From Anaerolineaceae bacterium UBA5224 (GTDB taxonomy: Bacteria; Chloroflexota; Anaerolineae; Anaerolineales; Anaerolineaceae), in assembly GCA_002409365.1 (NCBI GenBank), contig DHUW01000073.1, forward strand, positions 2,357 through 10,921: a stretch of DNA of 8,565 nucleotides. The letters are read 5' to 3'. A program made the position numbers and the translations under genes. How positions within the stretch are numbered: position 1 is the first letter of the stretch; every line of letters starts with the position of its first letter. Shown piece by piece: positions 1-5,231 of the stretch. The notes beneath the pieces are model-generated. The model worked only from the letters and a program-made list of their open reading frames with translations, did not search any database and was not told the origin of the DNA.

Positions 1-165
1 TGGTTGGGCACTGGTCGCTGCCAGGGAGGTTTTGACAGACCTCGTGTGGTTGCTATCCTGGCTCGGGAATTGGGTGTGACTCCCTTTGAGATCACCAAAC
101 GTGGAGAAGGTTCGGAATACCTCTTTAGGACTACCAAAGATACGGAGGTCGCTGATGTCAATTAA
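1..165 (+). CDS. C-terminal end of GlpA-like anaerobic glycerol-3-phosphate dehydrogenase (partial)
   Basis: The 5' end lies outside the window; 54 codons and a TAA remain. The fragment begins WLGTGRCQGGF and continues with a short helix and a TPFEITKRGEGS tail. This resembles the C-terminal BFD-like [2Fe-2S] domain at the end of GlpA-type, FAD-dependent glycerol-3-phosphate dehydrogenases, which oxidise glycerol-3-phosphate to dihydroxyacetone phosphate. Its neighbours support this: an FAD/NAD(P) oxidoreductase and a DUF1667 protein follow at once, the same trio as the glycerol cluster I remember from Thermotoga. The family usually has GRCQGGFC with two cysteine ligands; here the second is Asp (RCQGGFD), so the cluster may be altered or absent. 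The catalytic FAD domain is not visible, so the substrate is inferred from context. The 3' end overlaps the next gene by 11 bp, implying translational coupling. Confidence 0.75.
   Translation, partial: WLGTGRCQGGFDRPRVVAILARELGVTPFEITKRGEGSEYLFRTTKDTEVADVN
144..148 (+). promoter_or_regulatory. Ribosome binding site fixing the start of the FAD oxidoreductase
   Basis: GGAGG lies 6 bp before the ATG at 155. It favours that start over an in-frame ATG at 86, which would create an 80-bp overlap with the upstream gene and add 23 residues unlike a flavoprotein N-terminus. With the start at 155, the dinucleotide-binding GxGxxG falls at residues 13-18, as usual for the family. An ATG at 170 is possible but has poorer spacing. 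Confidence 0.75.
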
Positions 166-1441
166 GAAGATGTATGACGTTGTTGTAATTGGTTCTGGTC
201 CGGGCGGACTAGCAGCTGCCATCGATGCAAAAAAAGCAGGCGCTGAGGACGTTTTGGTTGTCGAACGTGATGTCGAAGTAGGCGGTATCCTGCTGCAGTG
301 TATTCATAATGGCTTTGGGCTGCAGACCTTCAAAGAGGATTTGCCCGGTCCGGAATACGCCCAGCGCTTTATTAATGAAGCCAAATCTTTAGGGATCACC
401 TTCCTGCTGGATACAATGGTCATGGATGTGACCCCCACCCGCAAGCTCTATCTATCGAGCCGCAACTTCGGTTATATGGAAGTGGATGCACGGGCAATTG
501 TTTTGGCAATGGGTTGCCGTGAACGTACCCGTCCCCAGGTTCGCATCCCTGGTTATCGCCCCAATGGTGTTTTTACAGCCGGCACTGCCCAACGCTGGGT
601 GAACGTGGAAGGCTATATGCCTGGTAACAAATTCGTCATTCTTGGCTCAGGCGATATTGGCATGATCATGGCTCGCCGCCTGACATTTGAAGGCGCGCAT
701 GTGGAACGGGTGCTGGAAATCCAGTCTTACCTTTCAGGGTTGAGCCGTAACTATGTCCAATGTTTGGATGACTGGGGAATTCCGCTGCAGTTGAATTACA
801 CGGTTAAGAAAATCATCGGTAAAAACCGTGTCGAAGCGATCGAATCGGTGGCAGTTGATAGCAAATGGAATTACATCCCTGGCACAGAAGAGATCATTCC
901 CTGCGATACTTTGCTTCTCTCGGTTGGTTTGATTCCTGAGAACGAGTTGTCCAAGAAAGCCGGCGTCAAGCTGGACCCTGTAACCGGTGGTCCATTTGTG
1001 GACGAACACTTCCAGACCAATGTTCCGGGCATTTTCGCGGCAGGCAATGTTGTCCACGTCTATGACCTGGTCGATTATGTTTCGATGGCAGGTTCGGAAG
1101 CTGGCAAGAGTGCAGCAGAATTTGCCCTGGCTGAGAAAGCCCGCGAAGCCCGCTACATTCCGCTGGTTCCTGGCAAAAACGTACGCTATATTGTCCCTCA
1201 TAAGCTGGATAAAAAAGCTTTGGAACAAGGCGATATCAGTTTGCAGATGCGCGTTACCAAACCAATCGAAGAAGATGTCTGGTTGGAAGTGCGCGGTGAC
1301 GACAACAGTATTGTCAAGCGTTCAGAGCGTTATGTACGCCCGGGGGAGATGGTCACAATCGTGCTGAAGCCCAGAATGGCGGCTGAAGTCGAAAAAACCG
1401 GCAGGCTGATCGTCGATATTTATCCCAAATCGGAGGCATAA
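155..1441 (+). CDS. NAD(P)/FAD-dependent oxidoreductase of the glycerol-3-phosphate dehydrogenase cluster
   Basis: The 428-residue protein is a pyridine nucleotide-disulfide oxidoreductase-type flavoprotein. It has an FAD-binding GSGPGG at residues 13-18 after a short beta strand, a GGILLQC segment near 43-49, AMGCRERTRP at about 118-127, a second dinucleotide fold (ILGSGDIG, about 162-169) for NAD(P), and a closing GIFAAGNVVHVYDLVD at about 292-307 that contacts FAD. A redox-active CxxxxC pair, as in true disulfide reductases, is not seen. About 100 further residues form a beta-rich C-terminal extension. In this gene neighbourhood the protein is thought to act as an electron-transfer partner of the GlpA-like dehydrogenase, comparable in role to GlpB; that role is inferred. 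Start chosen at 155 because of the GGAGG 6 bp upstream. The next gene begins 1 bp after the stop. Confidence 0.88.
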   Translation: MSIKKMYDVVVIGSGPGGLAAAIDAKKAGAEDVLVVERDVEVGGILLQCIHNGFGLQTFKEDLPGPEYAQRFINEAKSLGITFLLDTMVMDVTPTRKLYLSSRNFGYMEVDARAIVLAMGCRERTRPQVRIPGYRPNGVFTAGTAQRWVNVEGYMPGNKFVILGSGDIGMIMARRLTFEGAHVERVLEIQSYLSGLSRNYVQCLDDWGIPLQLNYTVKKIIGKNRVEAIESVAVDSKWNYIPGTEEIIPCDTLLLSVGLIPENELSKKAGVKLDPVTGGPFVDEHFQTNVPGIFAAGNVVHVYDLVDYVSMAGSEAGKSAAEFALAEKAREARYIPLVPGKNVRYIVPHKLDKKALEQGDISLQMRVTKPIEEDVWLEVRGDDNSIVKRSERYVRPGEMVTIVLKPRMAAEVEKTGRLIVDIYPKSEA

Positions 1442-1442
1442 G

Positions 1443-1811
1443 ATGGAAGAGAAGAATTATATCTGCACTGCTTGCCCAATGGGCTGTAAATTAATTGTCC
1501 GCATGGAAGGCGATGAAGTGGTAAAGATTCTGGGGAACCGCTGCAAAAAAGGCGAGACTTATGGTCGCCAGGAAGCGATAGCTCCCCAGCGTATGGTTGC
1601 CAGTACGGTGAAAATTGCCAATGGCATCCACCCATTGCTGCCAGTTTATACCAAGGGATCCATCCCCAAACGCAAGATCCGTGAGGTCCTGGATAAGATC
1701 CGTGCGGTTGAAGTGACTGCCCCGGTAAAAGCCGAAGACGTGATCATCGCCAACGTGATCGGAACTGGTGTGGACGTCATCGCCAGCCGTGACATGCCGG
1801 CAAAAAATTAG
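1443..1811 (+). CDS. DUF1667 family four-cysteine (Fe-S) protein
   Basis: This 122-residue protein matches the DUF1667 pattern. It begins with an ICTACPMGCKL segment, giving Cys8, Cys11 and Cys15, with a fourth Cys34 in GNRCKKG. The C-x2-C-x3-C-x18-C layout recalls the N-terminal [4Fe-4S] site of molybdopterin oxidoreductases. A VRMEGDEVVKILGNRC stretch supports that comparison. The C-terminal half contains PVYTKGSIPK and a short helix. The family lies next to GlpA-like dehydrogenases and FAD oxidoreductases in many anaerobes, where it probably carries electrons from the flavoproteins to an acceptor; its chemistry is not established. GGAGG inside the end of the previous gene sits 6 bp before this ATG. 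It is the last gene of the unit, with a terminator 19 bp downstream. No membrane segment is seen. Confidence 0.88.
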   Translation: MEEKNYICTACPMGCKLIVRMEGDEVVKILGNRCKKGETYGRQEAIAPQRMVASTVKIANGIHPLLPVYTKGSIPKRKIREVLDKIRAVEVTAPVKAEDVIIANVIGTGVDVIASRDMPAKN

Positions 1812-1830
1812 TTTAGTAGTGTTGAGAAAT

Positions 1831-1864
1831 AAAACAGGCACTCATTTGAGTGCCTGTTTTTGTT
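1831..1864 (+). terminator. Rho-independent terminator, probably bidirectional
   Basis: A perfect 13-bp inverted repeat, AAAACAGGCACTC and its complement, flanks an ATTT loop (1831-1860), and the + strand ends in a run of T. It lies 19 bp after the DUF1667 gene and ends the glycerol-3-phosphate operon. On the - strand the same hairpin is followed by TTTTATTTCTC, so it can also stop transcripts from metI, whose stop codon is about 80 bp away. Confidence 0.92.
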
Positions 1865-1943
1865 ATTCTACACGACAGCGAAGAATTTTTTCCTACTGAT
1901 CATAAAGCTTTTTCACTTACTTTACGATGACCATCAAATCTAT

Positions 1944-2600
1944 TTATTTCTTACTGATCTTTGCCGCCAAACGGTCGCCGAGCAGCTGCACGCCTTGTAC
2001 CAGAACTAACAGTAAAATCACCGTCACAAACATCACTTCGGTTTCATACCTTTGATAGCCATAACGAATAGCCAGATCTCCCAGTCCACCCCCACCGACC
2101 GCACCCGCCATGGCGGAATAACCGACCAGGCTGATGAGGGTCAGAGCAATACCCAAAATCAGACCAGGGAGTGATTCAGGGACCAACACTTTGCTTACCG
2201 TCTGCCAAACACTGCTTCCCATGGACTGGGCAGCCTCGATCAATCCACGTGGCACTTCGCGCAAGGTGCTCTCCACCACCCTGGCAAAAAAGGGCACAGC
2301 GGCTATCGTGAGAGGAACGATCGTAGCAGTTGGACCGATGCTCGTGCCGACGAGTTTACGCGTGAAAGGAATCAGAACAACCAACAAGATGATGAATGGT
2401 AAGGAGCGGGCAAGATTAACAATAAAGCTTAAAATACGATTCAAAACAGGACGAGGTGTCAGTCCATTTTCGTCTGAGAGCGTAAGCAATACCCCCAAAG
2501 GGAGGCCAAGGATGACTGTAAAAAGGGTTGAAATCCCCACCATATATATTGTAGTAAGGCTTTCTTCCCATAATCGGGGTAACCATTCACCGAGATTCAT
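1944..2600 (-). CDS. metI: Methionine ABC transporter permease MetI
   Basis: The 218-residue integral membrane protein forms the channel of the MetNIQ importer as a homodimer. About five hydrophobic segments are visible (roughly residues 17-42, 55-80, 88-107, 146-168 and 188-208). The EAA loop that docks with the ATPase is at about 118-145, with IEAAQSMGSSVWQ followed by VLVPESLPG. The GGGGLGDLAIRYGYQRY segment near 169-185 is characteristic of MetI. Length matches the family (about 217). The ATG overlaps the TGA of metN by 4 bp (ATGA), and GGAGGTGAGG lies just upstream inside metN, so the two are translationally coupled. This is the last gene of the operon. Substrate is probably L- or D-methionine, perhaps other sulfur amino acid derivatives. 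Confidence 0.95.
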   Translation of the reverse strand: MNLGEWLPRLWEESLTTIYMVGISTLFTVILGLPLGVLLTLSDENGLTPRPVLNRILSFIVNLARSLPFIILLVVLIPFTRKLVGTSIGPTATIVPLTIAAVPFFARVVESTLREVPRGLIEAAQSMGSSVWQTVSKVLVPESLPGLILGIALTLISLVGYSAMAGAVGGGGLGDLAIRYGYQRYETEVMFVTVILLLVLVQGVQLLGDRLAAKISKK

Positions 2601-3577
2601 TTCCTCACCTCCACGCGCAAGCCTTTATCCTCCAGGTAGGTTAAGGCCTCTTTGGTTTCTGGACCTTTGAATTCCACCTGGAGTTGCCCAACACGATATT
2701 TGCCGATTTGCTGAATGTTGCCGCCGAGAAAATTGACCTCTACTTCAAATTTTCGCATCATACTTGCGAGGATCGGTTCGTCTGCTGCCTTACCTAAAAA
2801 AGTGATGGCAGCCTGGGTGGCCAGTGGATCGAGCAGCTCTTCCTGGATGGGAGGGAAAAAGGCTTTGGACAAATGGCTGAGGGGGTCACCGATCAGCTCC
2901 AGGATTGAGCCGGATTCAACCAAGTAGCCATTTTCGAGGATGGCAACATGATCGCATACTTTTTTTACCACCTCCATTTGGTGGGTGATGAGCAAAATGG
3001 TTAATCCCAGTTTCCGGTTGAGGTCAGCCAAAAGTTCCAGGATCGAATCTGTGGTGGCGGGGTCCAGTGCGGAAGTGGCTTCATCGGAAAGCAGCACTTT
3101 AGGGTGGTTGGCAAGCGCACGGGCGATGCCGACGCGCTGTTTCTGCCCACCTGAGAGTTGGGCAGGGTAAGCATCCGCCTTATTCTCCAAACCGACCAGG
3201 TTGAGCAATTCTTTGACCCTGGCATCCCGCTCCGGTTTTGGAATGCCGGCAATCTCCAGAGGATAGGCGATGTTTTCAGAACTTGTTCGCTGGCCAAGCA
3301 GGTTGAATTGTTGAAAAATCATTCCGATCTTTTGGCGCGCCTTACGTAAAGAATCAGCATCGAGTGCAGTAATTTCCTCCCCGTCCACCCAAATTCGACC
3401 TTGGTCTGGTACTTCCAGGCGGTTCACGCAGCGAATCAACGTGCTTTTACCAGCACCGCTTTTTCCTACGACTCCGTAAATCTGACCTTTTCCGACCTCA
3501 AGAGAAACATCATGCAAGGCATGAACGGCAGATTTCTTATCGATAAAACTTTTAGAGACATTCTCAATTTTGATCAT
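2597..3577 (-). CDS. metN: Methionine ABC transporter ATP-binding protein MetN
   Basis: The 326-residue cytoplasmic ATPase powers the importer. Walker A is GKSGAGKST at residues 38-46, the Q-loop glutamine is about 89, the ABC signature LSGGQKQR is at 141-148, Walker B VLLSDE is at 161-166, and the switch histidine is about 199 (LLITHQMEVV). A linker is followed by a C-terminal NIL domain (about 255-326) that in E. coli MetN binds methionine and inhibits transport, so substrate feedback is likely here too. The length is a little below E. coli MetN (343). The start codon is 45 bp after the metQ stop, and only a weak TGAG precedes it, immediately below a GC-rich hairpin. Expression may therefore be lower than that of metQ. 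The stop overlaps metI. Confidence 0.96.
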   Translation of the reverse strand: MIKIENVSKSFIDKKSAVHALHDVSLEVGKGQIYGVVGKSGAGKSTLIRCVNRLEVPDQGRIWVDGEEITALDADSLRKARQKIGMIFQQFNLLGQRTSSENIAYPLEIAGIPKPERDARVKELLNLVGLENKADAYPAQLSGGQKQRVGIARALANHPKVLLSDEATSALDPATTDSILELLADLNRKLGLTILLITHQMEVVKKVCDHVAILENGYLVESGSILELIGDPLSHLSKAFFPPIQEELLDPLATQAAITFLGKAADEPILASMMRKFEVEVNFLGGNIQQIGKYRVGQLQVEFKGPETKEALTYLEDKGLRVEVRK

Positions 3578-3588
3578 GATTAATCTCA

Positions 3589-3612
3589 GGGGTGGGCGGA
3601 AGAGCCCACCCC
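3589..3612 (-). promoter_or_regulatory. GC-rich hairpin between metQ and metN
   Basis: A perfect 9-bp repeat, GGGGTGGGC and its complement, encloses a 6-nt loop in the 45-bp gap between metQ and metN. On the transcribed strand no T run follows, so it is not a normal terminator. It starts about 10 nt after the metQ stop and ends 11 nt before the metN ATG. It could stabilise the 3' end of a metQ message or limit ribosome loading on metN, giving more binding protein than transporter. Confidence 0.6.
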
Positions 3613-3622
3613 CTTGCTGTTC

Positions 3623-4462
3623 TTAATTGCCAAAAGCTGGTAAAACGGAACCAGCATATTTTTCTTCAATGAAAGCCTTGACCTCGGGTGAGTTCAGAAG
3701 TTTCACCAGCAGCTCTATTGCTTCATCATTCTCATGACCCTTTTTGACGGCAAGGATATTGACATAAGGGTTATTTTCACCAGATTCCAACGCCAGCGCA
3801 TCTTTCGAAGGTACCAAGCCACCTTCCAGGGCATAGTTGCCGTTGATGACCGCCAGGGTGGCATCATCCAGAGCACGGACTAATTGCGCGGCTTCCAACT
3901 CGGTAATATCCAGGTTCTTGGGATTGGTCGCGATATCCGCAACTGTTGCAGTGAAGCCGGCGTTTTCTTTAAGTGTTATCAATCCGTTGGCGGCCAGCAG
4001 ATTAAGTGCCCGCCCGCCATTGGTTGCATCGTTCGGGATGATCACTACAGCACCGTCAGGCACTTCATTAAGGTTACTGATAGTTTTTGAATAGATGCCT
4101 AAAGGTTCAATATGGACGCTGGCAACCGAGACCAGGTCGGTACCTCGTTCGGCATTAAAATCTTCCAGGTAAGGCAGATGCTGGAAAAAATTGGCATCCA
4201 ACTGACCGTCGTTAAGGGCCAGGTTTGGCTGGATATAATCGGTGAATTCAACGATTTCTATTTCCAACCCAGCTGCTGCTGCCAGATTGTCGCGTACAAA
4301 TGCCAATATTTCGGCGTGCGGAACCGGGGATGCACCAACCTTCACTTTGAGAGTTGTATTATCGGTGGGTTGCTGGGCAGGGGCACAGCCTGCAATAACC
4401 AGGATCAGTATCAGGCTGATACTGAGAATGGTAAAAAGTTTTCGTGATAAAAAGTTTCTCAT
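3623..4462 (-). CDS. metQ: Methionine-binding lipoprotein MetQ (NLPA family)
   Basis: The 279-residue protein has a lipoprotein signal: basic MRNFLSRK, a hydrophobic stretch, and the lipobox IAGC with the lipidated Cys at residue 26. It is predicted to sit on the outer face of the membrane and deliver substrate to MetNI. NLPA family marks include GASPVPHAEIL (about 43-53), the TDYIQPNLALNDGQLDANFF region (about 74-95), the SVHIEPLGIYS segment, and IPNDATNGGRAL, which forms part of the amino-acid pocket. Length matches MetQ. GGAGAAG is placed 4 nt before the ATG. It is the first gene of the operon, directly after a structured leader with a terminator, so it is probably repressed when the ligand or methionine is abundant. 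Substrate specificity within the family varies. Confidence 0.95.
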   Translation of the reverse strand: MRNFLSRKLFTILSISLILILVIAGCAPAQQPTDNTTLKVKVGASPVPHAEILAFVRDNLAAAAGLEIEIVEFTDYIQPNLALNDGQLDANFFQHLPYLEDFNAERGTDLVSVASVHIEPLGIYSKTISNLNEVPDGAVVIIPNDATNGGRALNLLAANGLITLKENAGFTATVADIATNPKNLDITELEAAQLVRALDDATLAVINGNYALEGGLVPSKDALALESGENNPYVNILAVKKGHENDEAIELLVKLLNSPEVKAFIEEKYAGSVLPAFGN

Positions 4463-4493
4463 TTCTTCTCCAAATTTGTTTGTTTGTAATTTG

Positions 4494-4522
4494 AAAAAAA
4501 AGCCACCGGTGATCCGGTGGCT
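4494..4522 (-). terminator. Intrinsic terminator in the metQ leader (attenuator)
   Basis: On the - strand a perfect 9-bp stem, AGCCACCGG and CCGGTGGCT, with an ATCA loop is followed by eight T. It lies about 30 bp before the metQ ATG and downstream of a strong promoter, so it would stop transcription before the operon unless opened. Its 5' arm can pair instead with an upstream segment (4542-4550). Confidence 0.92.
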
Positions 4523-4674
4523 ATTGGACTTACCTATTTGTCACCGGACCTTCGTCAGAAGAAGAGCGGTGACCGCTTGTGTGTCAGGAGGTGGCTTGGC
4601 TCCCGGCGCACAAGACGTGCCACCGCCGGGGCATGACCATAAGTTGAATTGAGATAGCCTGATCTTTAAGCATG
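4494..4674 (-). ncRNA. Structured 5' leader of metQNI, riboswitch-like, class not recognised
   Basis: About 180 nt of transcript precede metQ. On the - strand I see these helices. (1) CCCGGC (4625-4630) with GCCGGG (4602-4607), continued by GCAC/GTGC around a GTCTT loop, with GGTG (4621-4624) bulged out. (2) A small AGCGG-TCA-CCGCT hairpin (4565-4577). (3) GTCACCG (4567-4573) with CGGTGAC (4540-4546), closing an inner CTTC/GAAG stem; this excludes helix 2. (4) GGTCCGGTG (4542-4550) with CACCGGATC (4511-4519), 9 bp including one G-U, which would break the terminator. Helices 3 and 4 share bases, so the RNA can switch between terminating and reading through. The position before a methionine importer suggests a methionine, SAM or related signal. 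I do not find the conserved cores of SAM-I, SAM-II, SAM-IV, SAH, cobalamin or T-box RNAs. Pairings were done by eye, without energies. Confidence 0.7.
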
Positions 4675-4680
4675 GGCAAG

Positions 4681-4709
4681 ATGATACCTGTTTGGGGGAG
4701 CAATGTCAA
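4681..4709 (-). promoter_or_regulatory. Sigma-70-type promoter of metQNI
   Basis: On the - strand a perfect -35 TTGACA (4704-4709) is separated by 17 bp from -10 TATCAT (4681-4686). Transcription should begin near 4673-4675, giving a leader of about 210 nt before the metQ start. The promoter lies just past the stop of the membrane protein gene at 4722, which makes metQNI a separate transcription unit. Confidence 0.85.
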
Positions 4710-4721
4710 GAAAAAGATAAC

Positions 4722-5114
4722 TTATTTCTTTTTCAATAACCGATTAGCAATGAGAGTAACTAGCAAAGGCAGGATAATTGCTGCCACAATCGTTCCAACC
4801 AGGTATCTACTATCTATCACTCCGATGACCATCAAAACATTGAGGAAGATCAGACAGAGCAGGATCACAACCTGGTAAGCAAGCGTGGTCACATCCAACA
4901 GAGGTTTCCAGTCGTGTTTTTCAGGATCGCCCAGTGATTTCATCGCTATGGAATACGCCAGCCAGGTGAAAATTGCCCAGTTGACGAAAACGATCGCAAC
5001 GATCATGAAGGCAGTTTTGGCTCCACTATCAAGGGTAGGGTGAAGGAGAGCTTGAATGGCCAGGGTCAGCCCGATGGCCAGGTTGATGAAAAATAAAAAT
5101 TTCTTGTTGTTCAT
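4722..5114 (-). CDS. Small four-helix membrane protein of unknown function
   Basis: I do not recognise this 130-residue protein. It has about four hydrophobic segments: roughly residues 6-24, 34-57, 76-100 and 103-125. A polar connector (about 60-74, LGDPEKHDWKPLL) joins the second and third, and the chain ends in a basic LLKKK. The N-terminus starts with MNNKK, so both ends carry positive charge and probably face the cytoplasm. No cysteine pairs or catalytic motifs stand out. AAGGAG lies 10 nt before the ATG, which supports it as a real gene. It stands alone: a terminator precedes it on the same strand, and the metQ promoter follows its stop by 12 bp with no terminator visible between. It could be a small transporter subunit or a membrane accessory protein, but nothing in the sequence decides this. 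Confidence 0.75.
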   Translation of the reverse strand: MNNKKFLFFINLAIGLTLAIQALLHPTLDSGAKTAFMIVAIVFVNWAIFTWLAYSIAMKSLGDPEKHDWKPLLDVTTLAYQVVILLCLIFLNVLMVIGVIDSRYLVGTIVAAIILPLLVTLIANRLLKKK

Positions 5115-5147
5115 TTGGCTGCTTCTCCTTGCGATTCAAGATCGACA

Positions 5148-5175
5148 AATATGCGAGTATTTTACTTTAGGTCAA
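5148..5175 (-). promoter_or_regulatory. Possible promoter for the small membrane protein gene
   Basis: On the - strand TTGACC (5170-5175, five of six consensus bases) is followed after 16 bp by CATATT (5148-5153, four of six). It sits between the carbamoyltransferase terminator and the ribosome binding site of the membrane protein gene, where a promoter is expected. The -10 is weak, so the exact element is uncertain. Confidence 0.35.
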
Positions 5176-5206
5176 AAATAAAAAGAAAGGCAGCTTTTAG
5201 CTGCCT
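5175..5206 (-). terminator. Rho-independent terminator after the carbamoyltransferase
   Basis: A perfect 8-bp stem, AGGCAGCT and AGCTGCCT, with a 3-nt loop (5188-5206) is followed on the - strand by TTCTTTTTATTTTTG. It begins 25 bp after the carbamoyltransferase stop codon and should separate that gene from the membrane protein gene. Confidence 0.85.
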
Positions 5207-5231
5207 ATCGATATCACTTTGTAAGAAGGAA

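Noticed and set aside
734..1228. Reverse-strand frame of 164 codons inside the FAD oxidoreductase gene
   Set aside because: It lies wholly within a well-supported gene on the other strand, and its product shows no recognisable domain.
86..1441. Longer form of the FAD oxidoreductase starting at 86
   Set aside because: It would overlap the upstream gene by 80 bp and add 23 residues unlike a flavoprotein N-terminus; the ATG at 155 has a proper ribosome binding site.
2134..2670. Forward-strand frame of 178 codons over metI and metN
   Set aside because: It is antisense to two clearly identified transporter genes, and its composition reflects their complement.
4242..4652. Forward-strand frame of 136 codons across metQ and its leader
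   Set aside because: It is antisense to the metQ signal peptide and the structured leader, with a low-complexity product and no ribosome binding site.
4494..4674. SAM-I (S-box), SAM-IV or T-box element
   Set aside because: The GGCAACC core of SAM-I/SAM-IV is absent. A GGTGGCACG at 4616-4624 slightly resembles a T-box but lies about 100 nt from the terminator and lacks the rest of the motif. A few bases (GGTCATG, CCCCGGC) resemble SAM-IV by chance. A covariance search is still needed.
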